A DNA stretch of 64,000 nt from Colwellia sp. Arc7-D (GCF_003061515.1 NZ_CP028924.1:496001-560000), one strand, 5' to 3'. Positions 46,857 to 60,605 are shown, counted from the first letter of the stretch. Translations and numbers: made by a program. The notes: generated from the letters alone by a model not told the origin.

Positions 46857-47253
46857 CTTCTTCACTAAGAATAGAAAGACCAAACTTAAGTTATGCTTTG
46901 TTTAAGCTACTTTAAGTTTGGTTTTTAACCAAGTCACCACCGAATGCGTGTGAATGACAAGTTCTTTAACAATCTGGAAAGCTGATATAAATACCGGTAT
47001 TTATATGGTGAACACGGTGTCGCGCTGTTGTTCATAAATTATAAATACCAAGCTGTTATTAATGGGAATATCGCCTGTTAATGATGGTGATTACGGTTCC
47101 TCCTCGGAAACGTAATCAACCCGGTAGTAAATCGTAAGATTTATTACCACTCTTATTCAAGACACACTTTGTGTGCGTGAAAATGTCAGACTTTACAATT
47201 GAGCAGGTTTTGTCACCTGCTTGTACCAAATAGGAAACTACTTGGGGTTGTAT
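46857..47253 (+). other. tRNA-Ala to 23S spacer with second boxA
   Basis: 397 bases of transcribed spacer. A boxA-like GTTCTTTAACAA lies at 46961-46972. The inverted segments around it and just before the 23S start should form the RNase III processing stem. No gene is seen. Confidence 0.7.
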
Positions 47254-50144
<2,891 letters not shown>

Positions 50145-50300
50145 TACAACACCCAAGTGGTTTTGTTGTATGAAGTTTGACAAAAAGTGTAGGAATACAC
50201 GCATCACGCATGACAATTGTGTGAATAAGAGACAGAAAATCAATGTATTTATTACTTAGAGCCAAGGCTTTAAGTGCAGCTTTCAAGATTGTACCCTTTT

Positions 50301-50418
50301 TGTCTAGCGACAATAGCGACATGGCCCCACCTGATCCCATTCCGAACTCAGAAGTGAAACGTGTTAGCGCCGATGGTAGTGTGGGAGTTCCCATGTGAGA
50401 GTAGGACATTGCTAGGCT
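50301..50418 (+). rRNA. rrf: 5S ribosomal RNA
   Basis: About 118 bases. It contains CCGAACTCAGAAGTGAAAC and GCGCCGATGGTAGTGTGG, and the ends TGTCTAGC / GCTAGGCT pair as the terminal helix. It is the last gene of the rrn operon. Confidence 0.95.
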
Positions 50419-50430
50419 TCTATTTAGAAG

Positions 50431-50459
50431 AGCCCGATTCGAAAGAGTCGGGCTTTTTG
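50431..50459 (+). terminator. rrn operon terminator
   Basis: A 10-bp stem AGCCCGATTC / GAGTCGGGCT (one G-T pair) closed by a GAAA tetraloop and followed by TTTT, 13 bases after the 5S gene. Confidence 0.92.
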
Positions 50460-50827
50460 CTGTCTGGAATTTATAAACTAAAACTCGTGCATTAAACGTG
50501 TTAGTGCCGTTGGTAAAAGGCTTGTGTCGGTTCTTCTCTTCTCTTCTCTTTAGAGAAACCTGTTACTGATGTAACGAGTTTTGTGCTTTCTGTCGTTTAG
50601 AAAATACAAACAGTGATGACAGATAACGCGTTCATAGCGATATAACCCAGATAAATTCAATTATTTACTACTCTAATGAGTAGTTAAATACGACTAGTAT
50701 CTGTATAGAAAACGTTACTATTATTCCTATATTCTTTTTTTGTATAAAAAAGCCATTTCTATTCTTTTTATTTGGTAGCAAATCAGTCTATTCTTGCATC
50801 ATTAATCAGTAATGGGCGTATAGTCGA
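50460..50827. other. Gap between rrn and cysJ, with a short pentanucleotide repeat
   Basis: 368 bases with no ORF. A short (TCTTC)3-4 tract lies at 50532-50550, about 280 bases before cysJ. The cysJIH promoter should be in the right half, but I do not see a clear CysB-type site. Confidence 0.55.
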
Positions 50828-52639
50828 ATGTTGCCGGAACAGCAAAAATTAAACCAAACAATGCTAGATACCAATCAATTGGCATCTTTCAAGCAAAGCA
50901 TCAATGATCTTTCTCCGCTACAGTTAGCGTGGGCTAGTGGTTATTTAGCCGCTAAAGCTGAAAATCCTAATACCGCAGTCGCTCCCGCAGTAGTGTCGAG
51001 TGCTGTGGCGTCAACATTAACCATTTTGTACGGCTCACAAACGGGTAATGCTAAAGGTGTTGCTAAGAGCTTAGCTGCACTAGCGGCTGCTGAAGGTTTA
51101 AGTGTTGAATTAAAAAGCATGGGCGAGATTAAGCCTAAGGCAATTAAAAATATTACGCACTTACTTATTGTTGCAAGTACTAATGGTGAAGGTGAAGCGC
51201 CTGATGATGCAATTGCATTGCATGAGTTTTTAGCATCTAAAAAAGCGCCAAAACTGGATCATTTGCAATACAGTGTTCTTGCATTAGGTGATACCAGTTA
51301 TGAATTTTTCTGTCAAACGGGTAAAGATTTTGATCTTAATCTTGAAAAGCTAGGCGCAAAAAGACTTGCCCCGCGTGTTGATTGTGATGTTGATTACGAT
51401 GCAGATGCTAAAACATGGTCGACGACAGTAGTAAAACAAGCTAAAGAACTTTTAGCTAGTGAAGTTGCAACTAACAATGTTGTAACACTAACGAATGCAA
51501 CTATTGCTGAAGATCTATATACCAAACAAAGCCCTTACACTGCAGAATTATTACTAAGTCAAAAAATTACTGGCCGAGACTCAGCTAAAGATGTTCGCCA
51601 TGTTGAAATTGATTTGGGTGAGTCTGGCTTAACTTATCAAGCCGGTGATGCATTAGGTGTTTGGTTTGAAAACTCAGCCTCGCTTGTTGATGAGCTTATT
51701 ACAGAGCTCGCTATAGATGATCAAGAACAAGTGACTGTAGCAAATGAAAGCGTAACTATAGCTGAGGCATTAAAAACTAAGTTTGAGATTACACAAACCT
51801 CAATTCAATTTATCGAATTCTGGGCTAATAAATCACAAGCGAAAACCTTGTTAGATCTACTTGATGATAAAGCGGCTCTACGCGAATACGCGGCTAACCA
51901 TCAGGTGGTTGATGTTGTTAAGTCTGCTTCATTACCAAATGAAACTAAGGTAAACGCTCAAGAATTTATTGATGCTTTAAGAAAAATCACGCCAAGACTA
52001 TATTCAATTGCATCATCGCAAAGTGAAGTTGAAGAAGAAGTTCACTTAACTGTTGGCCTTGTGCAATACGAAGCAGGTGACGCTTTCCGTCAAGGTGGTG
52101 CTTCAGGATTTTTGACTAATGGTATTGATGAAGGTGGTGCAGTTAAGGTGTTTGTTGAACACAATGACAACTTTAGACTGCCCGCTAACAATGATACTCC
52201 AGTAATTATGATTGGTCCTGGTACCGGTGTAGCACCTTTTAGAGCCTTTATGCAGGAGCGAGAAGCGACTGAAGCTAGTGGTGATAACTGGTTGTTCTTT
52301 GGTGATCAAACATTTACTCAAGATTTTCTATATCAAGTTGAGTGGCAAGGCTATTTAAAATCAGGTTTGTTGACTAAAATTGATCTTGCATTTTCTCGTG
52401 ATCAAGCAGAAAAGATTTACGTTCAAGATAGATTATTAGAAAACGCTGACGAAATATTCGCGTGGCTAGAACGTGGAGCACACATTTACGTTTGTGGTGA
52501 TATGAGTCGAATGGCTAAAGATGTTGAAGCGGCGTTGCTATCTATTATTGCAACTAAAGGTCAATTATCACAAGAACAGGCAGCTGAATACTTAAAAGAT
52601 TTACGTAACGCCAAGCGTTACCAGAAGGATGTTTACTAA
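50828..52639 (+). CDS. cysJ: Sulfite reductase (NADPH) flavoprotein alpha subunit CysJ
   Basis: A 603-residue cytoplasmic diflavin reductase. A flavodoxin-like FMN domain (about 65-210; [41 protein letters not shown]) is followed by an FAD domain ([17 protein letters not shown]) and an NADPH domain ([31 protein letters not shown], ending RYQKDVY). It passes electrons from NADPH to CysI. Its stop overlaps the cysI start by one base (TAATG). This is the first gene of cysJIH. Confidence 0.96.
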   Translation: MLPEQQKLNQTMLDTNQLASFKQSINDLSPLQLAWASGYLAAKAENPNTAVAPAVVSSAVASTLTILYGSQTGNAKGVAKSLAALAAAEGLSVELKSMGEIKPKAIKNITHLLIVASTNGEGEAPDDAIALHEFLASKKAPKLDHLQYSVLALGDTSYEFFCQTGKDFDLNLEKLGAKRLAPRVDCDVDYDADAKTWSTTVVKQAKELLASEVATNNVVTLTNATIAEDLYTKQSPYTAELLLSQKITGRDSAKDVRHVEIDLGESGLTYQAGDALGVWFENSASLVDELITELAIDDQEQVTVANESVTIAEALKTKFEITQTSIQFIEFWANKSQAKTLLDLLDDKAALREYAANHQVVDVVKSASLPNETKVNAQEFIDALRKITPRLYSIASSQSEVEEEVHLTVGLVQYEAGDAFRQGGASGFLTNGIDEGGAVKVFVEHNDNFRLPANNDTPVIMIGPGTGVAPFRAFMQEREATEASGDNWLFFGDQTFTQDFLYQVEWQGYLKSGLLTKIDLAFSRDQAEKIYVQDRLLENADEIFAWLERGAHIYVCGDMSRMAKDVEAALLSIIATKGQLSQEQAAEYLKDLRNAKRYQKDVY

Positions 52640-54381
52640 TGACTGACTTGACCAATAAAGATCAGGAAAATGGCCCTTTAATTGTTGAAGGCAAACATGC
52701 CGATAATGAAAGATTAAAAGGGGAAAGTAACTATTTGCGCGGCACCATTACTGAAGATTTAAAAGACAACGTTACCGGCGGTTTTACTGCTGATAATTTT
52801 CAGTTAATCAGAACACATGGTATGTATCAGCAAGATGACCGTGACATACGTAATGAACGTGCTAAGCAAAAGCTTGAGCCATTACATAATGTCATGTTAC
52901 GTGCTCGTATGCCCGGCGGTATTATTACACCAACGCAATGGTTAGCTATTGATAAGTTTTCACGTGAAAAAACAAGTTATGGCAGTATTCGTTTAACTAC
53001 ACGTCAAACCTTTCAATTTCACGGCGTATTAAAGCCTAATATTAAGTTAATGCATCAAACGCTTAACGAATATGGTATCGATTCAATTGCTACCGCAGGT
53101 GATGTTAATCGTAATGTACTTTGTACTACGAATCCTGTTGAGTCTGAGTTACACCAAGAGGCTTATGAGTGGGCTAAAAAAATTAGTGAACACTTGTTAC
53201 CTAAAACCCGTGCATATGCTGAAATTTGGCTTGATGGCGAAGTAATAGAAGAAGGCAAAGATGGTAAAGAAGTTGAGCCTATTTTAGGTCCTAATTATTT
53301 ACCACGTAAATTTAAAACTACGGTGGTTATTCCTCCGCAAAATGATGTTGACGTACACGCTAACGATTTGAACTTTATTGCTATTGCTAAAGACGGCAAG
53401 CTGATCGGTTTTAATGTCTTAGTTGGTGGTGGTTTAGCCATGACTCATGGCGACAAATCTACTTACCCTCGCAAGGCCGATGATTTTGGTTTTGTTGAGT
53501 TATCTAAAACTTTAGATGTTGCTGCAGCAGTAGTTACCACTCAACGTGATTGGGGTAACCGAGTTAATCGCAAGAATGCCAAAACTAAGTACACCTTAGA
53601 TCGTGTAGGTGTTGATACTTTTAAAGCAGAAGTTGAAAAACGAGCAGGTATTACTTTTGCAGAAAGTCGCCCTTACGAGTTTACTGGGCGTGGCGACCGT
53701 ATCGGTTGGACTGAGGGTTATGAAGGCACACATCATTTAGCGCTATTTATTGAAAATGGTCGTTTACTTGATAAGCCAAACTTACCGTTGAAAACAGGTA
53801 TGGCAGAAATCGCGAAAATCCATAAAGGCGATTTTCGAATGACAGCTAACCAGAATTTAATTATTGCTGGTGTGGCTAGTGAAGACAAAGCAGAAATTGA
53901 GCGCTTAGCACGTGCACACGGTTTAATGGCTGATGATGTATCTGTTCAGCGTAAGAACTCAATGGCCTGTGTAGCGTTTCCTACATGCCCACTTGCAATG
54001 GCTGAAGCGGAAAGATATTTACCTGGCTTGGTTACTGACGTAGAAGCCATTTTAGCTAAGCATAATGTGGCTAATGAAAGTATTATTTTACGTGTTACAG
54101 GTTGTCCTAATGGCTGTGGTCGCGCCATGTTGGCTGAAATAGGCTTAGTAGGTAAAGGTCCAAGTAAATACAACATGCACTTAGGTGGCAACATTATTGG
54201 TACTCGCGTACCTAAAATGTATAAAGAAAACCTAAATGAAGAAGATATTCTTCAAGAAATCGATAGTTTAGTGGCTCGTTGGGCTACTGAGCGCAATGAA
54301 GCTGAAGCTTTTGGCGATTTCGTTATACGTGTTGGTATTATTGATGAAGTTATTGTCAGCAAAAGAGATTTTCATGACTAA
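52639..54381 (+). CDS. cysI: Sulfite reductase hemoprotein beta subunit CysI
   Basis: A 580-residue siroheme and 4Fe-4S enzyme that reduces sulfite to sulfide with six electrons from CysJ. The four cluster Cys lie in [19 protein letters not shown] and [19 protein letters not shown]. Substrate and siroheme Arg/Lys residues are in [12 protein letters not shown] and DVNRNVLCT. It is coupled to cysJ by one base and overlaps cysH by eight bases. Confidence 0.97.
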   Translation: MTDLTNKDQENGPLIVEGKHADNERLKGESNYLRGTITEDLKDNVTGGFTADNFQLIRTHGMYQQDDRDIRNERAKQKLEPLHNVMLRARMPGGIITPTQWLAIDKFSREKTSYGSIRLTTRQTFQFHGVLKPNIKLMHQTLNEYGIDSIATAGDVNRNVLCTTNPVESELHQEAYEWAKKISEHLLPKTRAYAEIWLDGEVIEEGKDGKEVEPILGPNYLPRKFKTTVVIPPQNDVDVHANDLNFIAIAKDGKLIGFNVLVGGGLAMTHGDKSTYPRKADDFGFVELSKTLDVAAAVVTTQRDWGNRVNRKNAKTKYTLDRVGVDTFKAEVEKRAGITFAESRPYEFTGRGDRIGWTEGYEGTHHLALFIENGRLLDKPNLPLKTGMAEIAKIHKGDFRMTANQNLIIAGVASEDKAEIERLARAHGLMADDVSVQRKNSMACVAFPTCPLAMAEAERYLPGLVTDVEAILAKHNVANESIILRVTGCPNGCGRAMLAEIGLVGKGPSKYNMHLGGNIIGTRVPKMYKENLNEEDILQEIDSLVARWATERNEAEAFGDFVIRVGIIDEVIVSKRDFHD

Positions 54382-55135
54382 TATTATTAAAGCGAGTATA
54401 CCTCCTGTGATTAGTAATAAATTTCCAGCGTCATTACCTGAACCTTGGTTGAAGCAGTGGAACGAGTTGTTAGAGAAGCAGTCTGCAACGCAGCGCGTAG
54501 AATGGGCGATGGAAAACTTACCATCGCAATTCGTATTATCGTCAAGTTTCGGTATTCAATCTGCGGTGATGCTGCATATGTTGACGAAAATTGACCCCAA
54601 TATTCCAGTATTGATTACTGACACGGGTCATTTATTTCCTGAAACATATCAGTTTATTGAAAAATTAACCGATCGCTTAAACTTAAACTTACAAGTATTT
54701 AGTGCTAAAGAAAGTGCAGCATGGCAACAAGCTAAATATGGTGAAGAGTGGTCAAAAGATGAAGCGTCGTTAAAAGCATATAATCGCCGCAACAAGGTTG
54801 AACCATTAGAACGTGGTTTGAGTGAGTTACAAGCGGGTACATGGTTTTCAGGTGTAAGAAGACAGCAATCAAGTCATCGCGAAGGTTTGTCAGTAGTCAG
54901 TATTTTACGTGGCAGATTTAAAGTGCACCCGATTATTGATTGGTCAAATAAAGATGTTCATCAATATTTAACGGCAAACAATTTACCTTACCACCCGTTA
55001 TGGGAAGAAGGTTATGTTTCGGTTGGAGATGTTCATAGTACAAAACCATTGACCGCTGGCATGGATGAAAGTGATACCCGCTTTTCAGGTATGCAAAGAG
55101 AATGTGGTTTACATACCGATGGTGATGGAATTTAA
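54374..55135 (+). CDS. cysH: Phosphoadenosine phosphosulfate reductase CysH
   Basis: A 253-residue enzyme that reduces PAPS to sulfite and PAP using thioredoxin. The PP-loop motif is [42 protein letters not shown] and the catalytic Cys of ECGLH near the C-terminus are all present. The start is the ATG at 54374, eight bases inside cysI; a longer frame from 54296 would run antiparallel to family length. There is no second Cys pair for an iron-sulfur cluster, which fits PAPS rather than APS specificity. Confidence 0.95.
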   Translation: MTNIIKASIPPVISNKFPASLPEPWLKQWNELLEKQSATQRVEWAMENLPSQFVLSSSFGIQSAVMLHMLTKIDPNIPVLITDTGHLFPETYQFIEKLTDRLNLNLQVFSAKESAAWQQAKYGEEWSKDEASLKAYNRRNKVEPLERGLSELQAGTWFSGVRRQQSSHREGLSVVSILRGRFKVHPIIDWSNKDVHQYLTANNLPYHPLWEEGYVSVGDVHSTKPLTAGMDESDTRFSGMQRECGLHTDGDGI

Positions 55136-55146
55136 TCGATAGAACT

Positions 55147-55177
55147 AAAAGAATGTGCTTGTCGCATTCTTTTTTTG
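55147..55177 (+). terminator. Rho-independent terminator after cysJIH
   Basis: A stem AAAAGAATG / CATTCTTTT, extended by a G-T and a G-C pair, followed by seven or more T. It starts 11 bases past the cysH stop. Confidence 0.85.
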
Positions 55178-55226
55178 TTCTAGATTGAAATAATTAACTG
55201 GTTAACATTAACCCGTTAATTGTAGC

Positions 55227-56138
55227 TTAATTAGTAATAGAAAAATTCTCTGAAAGTTTTGTTTTTAATATCGACAAATAGCTTTCATCTGCATTGTCAT
55301 TGATTAAGTGTGCGAGTTCAGTACCAATAGGTGTGAACTTATAAAACGTAAGTATACAATCGGCTTTTTTAGCAACAAAACTCACTGATTTGCCATTATA
55401 GTTAAACTGAATCTTCTCCCCTTTAGCGAGCGAGTGACTTTCTGTTTCTTGTTCGAACATCAGATGATTATCCGCCAAAGTTAAAATATCAGCGTAGCTC
55501 AGCCCTGCTTGATTAAGATCGAGTTGTTGTTGTCGTTGTTTATTGAAAAAATTAAATAATGTAGGGACTTGATAAGCACCGCTGATCACGCGAATATTTT
55601 TTCTACGTGTATCAGACATCGCTAAACTACATGCTTTTGCTAATAGCTTAGCTTCAGTAATGCCCATGCTTCGAAAGGTTTGTAAGGTTTTTAGTGAAAA
55701 AGAACCAGGCTTAGATACTTCACCCGCTAAAATTTTCGCCCATAAATCTTGCATGTTTTTATTGCTAATACCTTCTGCAAGAATAACAAACGAGCTGAAC
55801 CAGTCTTGATCTGCTCTATCGGTCATATTTTCATCAGAGCAATATTGAATCGCACGTAACACGATGGCTTCCATATTTTGCTGCTTGCGTAATTCGTCGA
55901 TTTTTTTACGTCTAAAAGCCCTGTCTTCTATAGGAGCTTGTTTAATTTCAGGTAAAAATGCAGCATTAAGTGAAAACTTTTTAGCCAATAGCAAAATTTG
56001 TTTTTGTGACGAGGCATTTGCGGTTGTGCTATTACTACTTCTAGGCGCATTAGAGTCTTCATCATTTTCAATGATAACTGGACTGCTTTGCTCCCCAGAG
56101 TGCTTAATTATTTTATTTTTATCAATAGAATTCGACAC
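55227..56138 (-). CDS. TIGR03899 family protein (DUF2806-like)
   Basis: A 303-residue protein. The first 60 or so residues are polar and low-complexity. Residues about 75-200 carry the family's RRKKIDELRKQQNMEAIVLRA and DWFSSFVILAEGISNKNMQDLWAKILAGE...FSLKTLQTFRSM segments, seen in TIGR03899/DUF2806 proteins, and a short beta-rich C-terminal domain follows. The start is GTG at 56138, with AAGGA eight bases upstream. Function unknown; no operon partner. Confidence 0.78.
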   Translation of the reverse strand: MSNSIDKNKIIKHSGEQSSPVIIENDEDSNAPRSSNSTTANASSQKQILLLAKKFSLNAAFLPEIKQAPIEDRAFRRKKIDELRKQQNMEAIVLRAIQYCSDENMTDRADQDWFSSFVILAEGISNKNMQDLWAKILAGEVSKPGSFSLKTLQTFRSMGITEAKLLAKACSLAMSDTRRKNIRVISGAYQVPTLFNFFNKQRQQQLDLNQAGLSYADILTLADNHLMFEQETESHSLAKGEKIQFNYNGKSVSFVAKKADCILTFYKFTPIGTELAHLINDNADESYLSILKTKLSENFSITN

Positions 56139-56492
56139 CCAATGTATCCTTTAAAACTATAAAACCCTTAGCGAACCAAGATAACATCACCAAAAAATTA
56201 ATTATAGCGTAAATATAAGTTTTGCTTATGACATTATATTCCCAAGATTACTTTACAAACACTAAAATATTATCTTTAATTTATAAGTGCTTAAGTTTTA
56301 TTAAGTGCAAATTGTTACAGAAAGGAATGATTTAGTATCAATATAGTCAGTAAATGATAATATTATTAAAACGAATTGTTGAATAATCTTAAACCGAATT
56401 TTATTATATACTTATTACACGTTGGCAATTTATAATGAGACCGATGTTCAAAAATTCAGCTAGTTGTTATTTACTAGTGCATTGAGGATGAT
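56139..56492. other. Divergent gap before the EAL protein
   Basis: 354 bases, strongly AT-rich, with no ORF. It must carry both divergent promoters. I see no clear operator; the segment AAGTGC recurs twice within about 25 bases (around 56285-56310). Confidence 0.5.
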
Positions 56493-58718
56493 ATGCAAGT
56501 TTCCGAAAATACCAACGACGATTTTTTGTTTATCGATGATAGCGATGAAGATGAAATATTTGATTCAGCTATTAGAGATACATGGAAAGTATTAATTGTC
56601 GATGATGATCCTGAGATCCATTCAGTAACTCAGCTTGCCTTATCGGACCTGGTTGTTTTAGGTCGACACTTAGAATATATACACGCTTACTCAGGCCAAG
56701 ATGCATGTAGTTTAATCGAAGAACATGACGATATTGTTTTGGTTTTACTTGATGTTGTTATGGAGAGCGATGACGCTGGCCTTACTGTGGTTAAGCACAT
56801 ACGTGAAAAATTAAAACGTGATGACATTCGAATAGTTCTACGCACCGGCCAGCCAGGTTATGCGCCAGAAGAAAGTGTTATTAAAGATTACGATATAAAT
56901 GATTACAAAACCAAAACAGAGTTAACCCGCCGCAAGTTAGTTACCACAGTTTATGCCGCTATTCGTTCATACCAGCAAATTGACTCCGTTACTAAAAATA
57001 GACAAGGTTTAGAAAAAATTATTGGCGCTGCTGCTAGCTTACTTGAGCAGCATACAGTACACGACTATGCTAGCGGCGTTTTAGCCGAGTTTAAAATGCT
57101 AGTGGATAGTAACAACAGTGTCTTTTGTGCTCGTGGGCAAAGTATCGTCAATGGTGCTGATGATTTAAGTTTGTATATTTTAGGACAGTCAGGCTTATCC
57201 GAAACTGCAGTGAATCAAAAATTATCCAGTTTAGATAATAGAGATACTGACAGCCAAATTACCCGTTGCTTTCAACAAAAGCAGCATTTTTTTGATGCAG
57301 ATTCAGCCTCATTTTACTTTTCAAGTGGTGGCTTTAGAGCTGTAATTCATCTAGAACTAAGTAAAGCATTAACCACAATAGAAATTCAACTTATCGAAGT
57401 TTTTCTAACCAATATCGCCACCGGTTATGAAAATGTTCATTTATTTCAAAAACTGCGCAATGCTGCCTATAAAGATTGGTTAACAGATTTACCTAATCGT
57501 TTAGACTTTTTAAATTTACTCGATGACTTTTGTCAAAGTGATAACAACGAATTAGCTACCGCGCTTATTGATCTTAATCACTTCAGTGATATCAACGACG
57601 GATTAGGCCAAGATATTGGCAATCAGTTATTGATGGCTGTTTCTTCTCGTATTCGATCGTTGAGTGAACAAAATCATATAGCAAGAATTGGCGCTGATGT
57701 TTTTGGCATTATTGGTCCTAAAGAATGGGTGAACCCAGAAACGATGACGGCACTCTTTAATGAACCCTTTGCTGTTGGAGAACAAAACCTACTAATTAGT
57801 GCATGTTTCGGGTTTTGTTCAAAAAGCTCTGCGGGTTCTCGTGGCGTAAAAGTACTTAACCAAATTAATATAGCGCTCAATTTAGCTAAAAAATCTTTGC
57901 ATGAACCTTATGTTTATTATCATCAAGAAATGGAAGATAAAACGCTTTGGCGTTTAGGAATGATCAGACAATTACGTACTGATTTTGCTGATAACCGCTT
58001 AGAGCTTTATTATCAACCACAACTAAGTTTATCGACTGGCAAGGTTATTGGCGCCGAAGCGTTATTACGTTGGAAAACCGCCGAAGGTAAATTTATTTCA
58101 CCAGCTGTATTTATTCCACTAGCAGAGTATTCAGGTTTAATTATTGAAATTGGTAATTGGGTGGTTGATCAAGCGTGCCAGCAGTTAAATAAGCTAGCAG
58201 CGAGTAAATTTAACGATGTCAGTATTTCGGTTAACGTGTCTATACCACAATTTAAACGCGACAATTTTGTTGATACGGTGATTGAAATAGCCAAGTCTAA
58301 TAAAGTTGATACCAGTAAATTAGAGTTAGAAATTACTGAAAATATATTAATGGACGAGCCTCAGATTATTATTGATGCGCTAGTCAGATTAAAAGCGGAA
58401 GGTATCAGTATTGCTCTTGATGACTTTGGTACAGGTTTCTCGTCTTTAAGTTATTTACAAAAACTCCCTTTAGACCGATTAAAAGTCGACCGAGCTTTTG
58501 TTAGCGATATTGCAGCACCGGGAGGTTCAATAATAGCAGACACTATTATCAACCTTGGTAAGCAAATGGGTTTGAAAGTTATTGCTGAAGGCATAGAAAC
58601 CACTGGACAAGAAGCAGAGCTTAAAACTTTAGGCTGTGATGAAGTTCAAGGTTTCTATTACGCAAAACCTATGCCTGCTGATGAGTTTTTTAGCTTTCTA
58701 GAGAAAATTAACCGATAG
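56493..58718 (+). CDS. Receiver-DUF3369-GGDEF(degenerate)-EAL phosphodiesterase
   Basis: A 741-residue cytoplasmic signalling protein. The receiver domain (about 30-155) has DDDPE, phospho-acceptor Asp in VLLDVVME and switch Lys in YKTKTE. A DUF3369 sensor domain (about 175-315) follows. The GGDEF domain (about 325-460) has lost the signature: GADVF stands where GGDEF should be, so no cyclase activity is expected. The EAL domain (about 480-735) is intact: AEALLRW, ENILMDE, DDFGTGFSSLSYL, LKVDRAFV, IAEGIET. It is therefore probably a c-di-GMP phosphodiesterase switched by phosphorylation; its kinase is not in the window. Confidence 0.92.
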   Translation: MQVSENTNDDFLFIDDSDEDEIFDSAIRDTWKVLIVDDDPEIHSVTQLALSDLVVLGRHLEYIHAYSGQDACSLIEEHDDIVLVLLDVVMESDDAGLTVVKHIREKLKRDDIRIVLRTGQPGYAPEESVIKDYDINDYKTKTELTRRKLVTTVYAAIRSYQQIDSVTKNRQGLEKIIGAAASLLEQHTVHDYASGVLAEFKMLVDSNNSVFCARGQSIVNGADDLSLYILGQSGLSETAVNQKLSSLDNRDTDSQITRCFQQKQHFFDADSASFYFSSGGFRAVIHLELSKALTTIEIQLIEVFLTNIATGYENVHLFQKLRNAAYKDWLTDLPNRLDFLNLLDDFCQSDNNELATALIDLNHFSDINDGLGQDIGNQLLMAVSSRIRSLSEQNHIARIGADVFGIIGPKEWVNPETMTALFNEPFAVGEQNLLISACFGFCSKSSAGSRGVKVLNQINIALNLAKKSLHEPYVYYHQEMEDKTLWRLGMIRQLRTDFADNRLELYYQPQLSLSTGKVIGAEALLRWKTAEGKFISPAVFIPLAEYSGLIIEIGNWVVDQACQQLNKLAASKFNDVSISVNVSIPQFKRDNFVDTVIEIAKSNKVDTSKLELEITENILMDEPQIIIDALVRLKAEGISIALDDFGTGFSSLSYLQKLPLDRLKVDRAFVSDIAAPGGSIIADTIINLGKQMGLKVIAEGIETTGQEAELKTLGCDEVQGFYYAKPMPADEFFSFLEKINR

Positions 58719-58761
58719 CATTATGTTATTCATTATCGGTATTATGCCCTTAATCATTTAA

Positions 58762-59958
58762 TTAAAGCACTTGTTGAACAAGTGCTTTTTCTTTTTTGCG
58801 AAACTCCACATTTAGCTTTGGAGATAACGGCATAAATACAGTCAGCAACAAAGAACAACACGCAAAGCCTGCTCCAATATAAAATACCCATGAAGAGTTC
58901 ACTATCCAAACCATTCCAAGTAATGCCGGAATAACTACAGCTGCGATATGATTGATGGAAAAACTAACTCCTGCACTTGAGGCTATATCTTCTGGCAAAG
59001 CAATTTTTTGAAAGTAGGTTTTTATGGCAATTGCCAGCGCGAAAAATAAGTGGTCAATAACATACAATACGGCTGCAATATTGGCGTTTTCAACTAAACC
59101 ATAAAGAATAAATAAAATGGTAAGCCCAATATACTCAAATCTTAACACATGGCGTTCGCTGACTCGGCCAATAAATTTGCCAATTTTTGCAGCAAATAAC
59201 CAATTAAAAACATAGTTAATCATAAACAATGCACTAACATCTGCAACACTATAATTAAATTTTTCTACCATCAAAAAGCCAGCAAATACGACAAAAATTT
59301 GCCTGCGTGCACCACTAAAAAAGGTTAATGCATAGAATAGTAAATAGCGTTTTCGTAAAATTAATCGACGAGATTGTTCTACGGGTGGTACAAAAGATGG
59401 AAATGATATAACCAAAGCGATAGTGAAAACTAAGGCAATACCGCCAAACAGTAAATAAGTGGCTTGATAGCTCCATTCAAATTGCTCCATTAATACCCAA
59501 ATACTGCCAAAAGCAAGTAAAGAGGCAATAGATTTCACTGATAAGGCTCGACCTAAAAAGTGCGCAGTTTTATCTTTACTGATCCATTGTAAAGTGAGTG
59601 ATTGATTAACGGTTTCAAAATAATGAAAGCCAACGGACATAATGACCGTAGTGAGGTATAAGCCAACAACCGATGGAAAAAAACCTGTTGCTGCAACCCC
59701 TAAGCTGGTTAAACCCAGTGAAAGTAAGGCTAGCTTTTGCTCTTTTATAAATAGCAAAACATAAATAGCGGTAAAGGCAAGGAACCCTGGGATCTCTCTT
59801 AAACTTTGTAATATACCTATTTCTATACCAGTAAAGTTTGCCTGTTCAATAACAAAGTTGTTTAACATTGCCATCCAAACTGAAAAGACTAAAGGCATAA
59901 TAAATGCCATAGCGAGTAATAAGTTTTCCGGAGTACGTAATTTTTCGCTGATTAGCAT
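58762..59958 (-). CDS. MFS transporter
   Basis: A 398-residue inner-membrane protein with about 12 hydrophobic segments, in two halves joined by a basic loop near residue 200 (RRLILRKRYLLF). The loop between helices 2 and 3 is not the classical GxxxDRxGRR, so the subfamily cannot be set. The substrate is unknown. Its last eight codons form the terminator of the opposite gene. The upstream neighbour, a MazG-like gene, is divergent. Confidence 0.8.
   Translation of the reverse strand: MLISEKLRTPENLLLAMAFIMPLVFSVWMAMLNNFVIEQANFTGIEIGILQSLREIPGFLAFTAIYVLLFIKEQKLALLSLGLTSLGVAATGFFPSVVGLYLTTVIMSVGFHYFETVNQSLTLQWISKDKTAHFLGRALSVKSIASLLAFGSIWVLMEQFEWSYQATYLLFGGIALVFTIALVISFPSFVPPVEQSRRLILRKRYLLFYALTFFSGARRQIFVVFAGFLMVEKFNYSVADVSALFMINYVFNWLFAAKIGKFIGRVSERHVLRFEYIGLTILFILYGLVENANIAAVLYVIDHLFFALAIAIKTYFQKIALPEDIASSAGVSFSINHIAAVVIPALLGMVWIVNSSWVFYIGAGFACCSLLLTVFMPLSPKLNVEFRKKEKALVQQVL
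58764..58796 (+). terminator. Terminator of the EAL gene, inside the 3' end of the MFS gene
   Basis: A 10-bp stem AAAGCACTTG / CAAGTGCTTT with loop TTGAA, followed by TTCTTTTTT. It starts 45 bases past the EAL gene stop, within the last codons of the convergent MFS gene. Confidence 0.82.
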
Positions 59959-60113
59959 TTTAATTTCAGTTTTATGGCATTGACATGGGCAAGTTATTGT
60001 AAGTTAATTACAAGAAAAAACCATAAAGAATGTAGTAAAACAAAAGGTGATAATCCTGATTTTTCGGGTTATTACTTAGTTGTTACTTTAATAAAACCAT
60101 TACAGAGGCATTA

Positions 60114-60398
60114 ATGAATATTAATAAAATAGCAGAGCTCAATTATGAATGGGTTGAACGTATGGGGTGGCACAATAAAACTACTTTAGAAGCATTAGCT
60201 TTGGTCGCCTCTGAAGTTGGTGAGGCAATTAATGAATGTCGTGGTGAAAAACCAAGTGATGACTTTGCTGAAGAGCTAGCTGATATTGTGCTCAGAGTAT
60301 TAGATATTGCTCACTGGCAAGGTATTGATATGGAGAAAGTGCTGTTGGATAAAATGCATAAAAATGAACTAAGAGGCACGCGAGGGCGCATTAAATAA
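60114..60398 (+). CDS. MazG-like nucleotide pyrophosphohydrolase
   Basis: A 94-residue all-alpha NTP pyrophosphatase. The metal-binding pattern EVGEAINE, followed by EELADIVLRVLDIA, gives the ExxE...ExxD set of MazG-like enzymes. The single-domain length is that of the short MazG group, not of the 260-residue E. coli MazG. GAGG lies before the ATG. It is probably a house-cleaning enzyme; the exact nucleotide is unknown. Confidence 0.85.
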   Translation: MNINKIAELNYEWVERMGWHNKTTLEALALVASEVGEAINECRGEKPSDDFAEELADIVLRVLDIAHWQGIDMEKVLLDKMHKNELRGTRGRIK

Positions 60399-60427
60399 GG
60401 CGTTTGAAAAAATTAATACACTTAATT

Positions 60428-60441
60428 AAAACGCTTGTTTA
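60428..60441. promoter_or_regulatory. Candidate PsrA box upstream of fadBA
   Basis: AAAACGCTTGTTTA, a near-match to GAAAC-N4-GTTTC, the fatty acid regulator PsrA box as known in Alteromonadales. It lies 165-178 bases before the fadB start. An inverted pair AGTTTGC / GCAAACT follows at 60446-60477. Confidence 0.4.
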
Positions 60442-60605
60442 AAAAAGTTTGCTTTCCCTTTCCTTTCAAGGCAAACTCATGGGCACTTTATTTCTTTTAC
60501 TTGTTAATTAAATTTAATGTGTAAGCTAAATATTCACACGCTCGGTAGTAGTCTATGATTACATATTACCAGTCAATCGACCCACAAAAAGTCAGGAGAG
60601 TAGGC

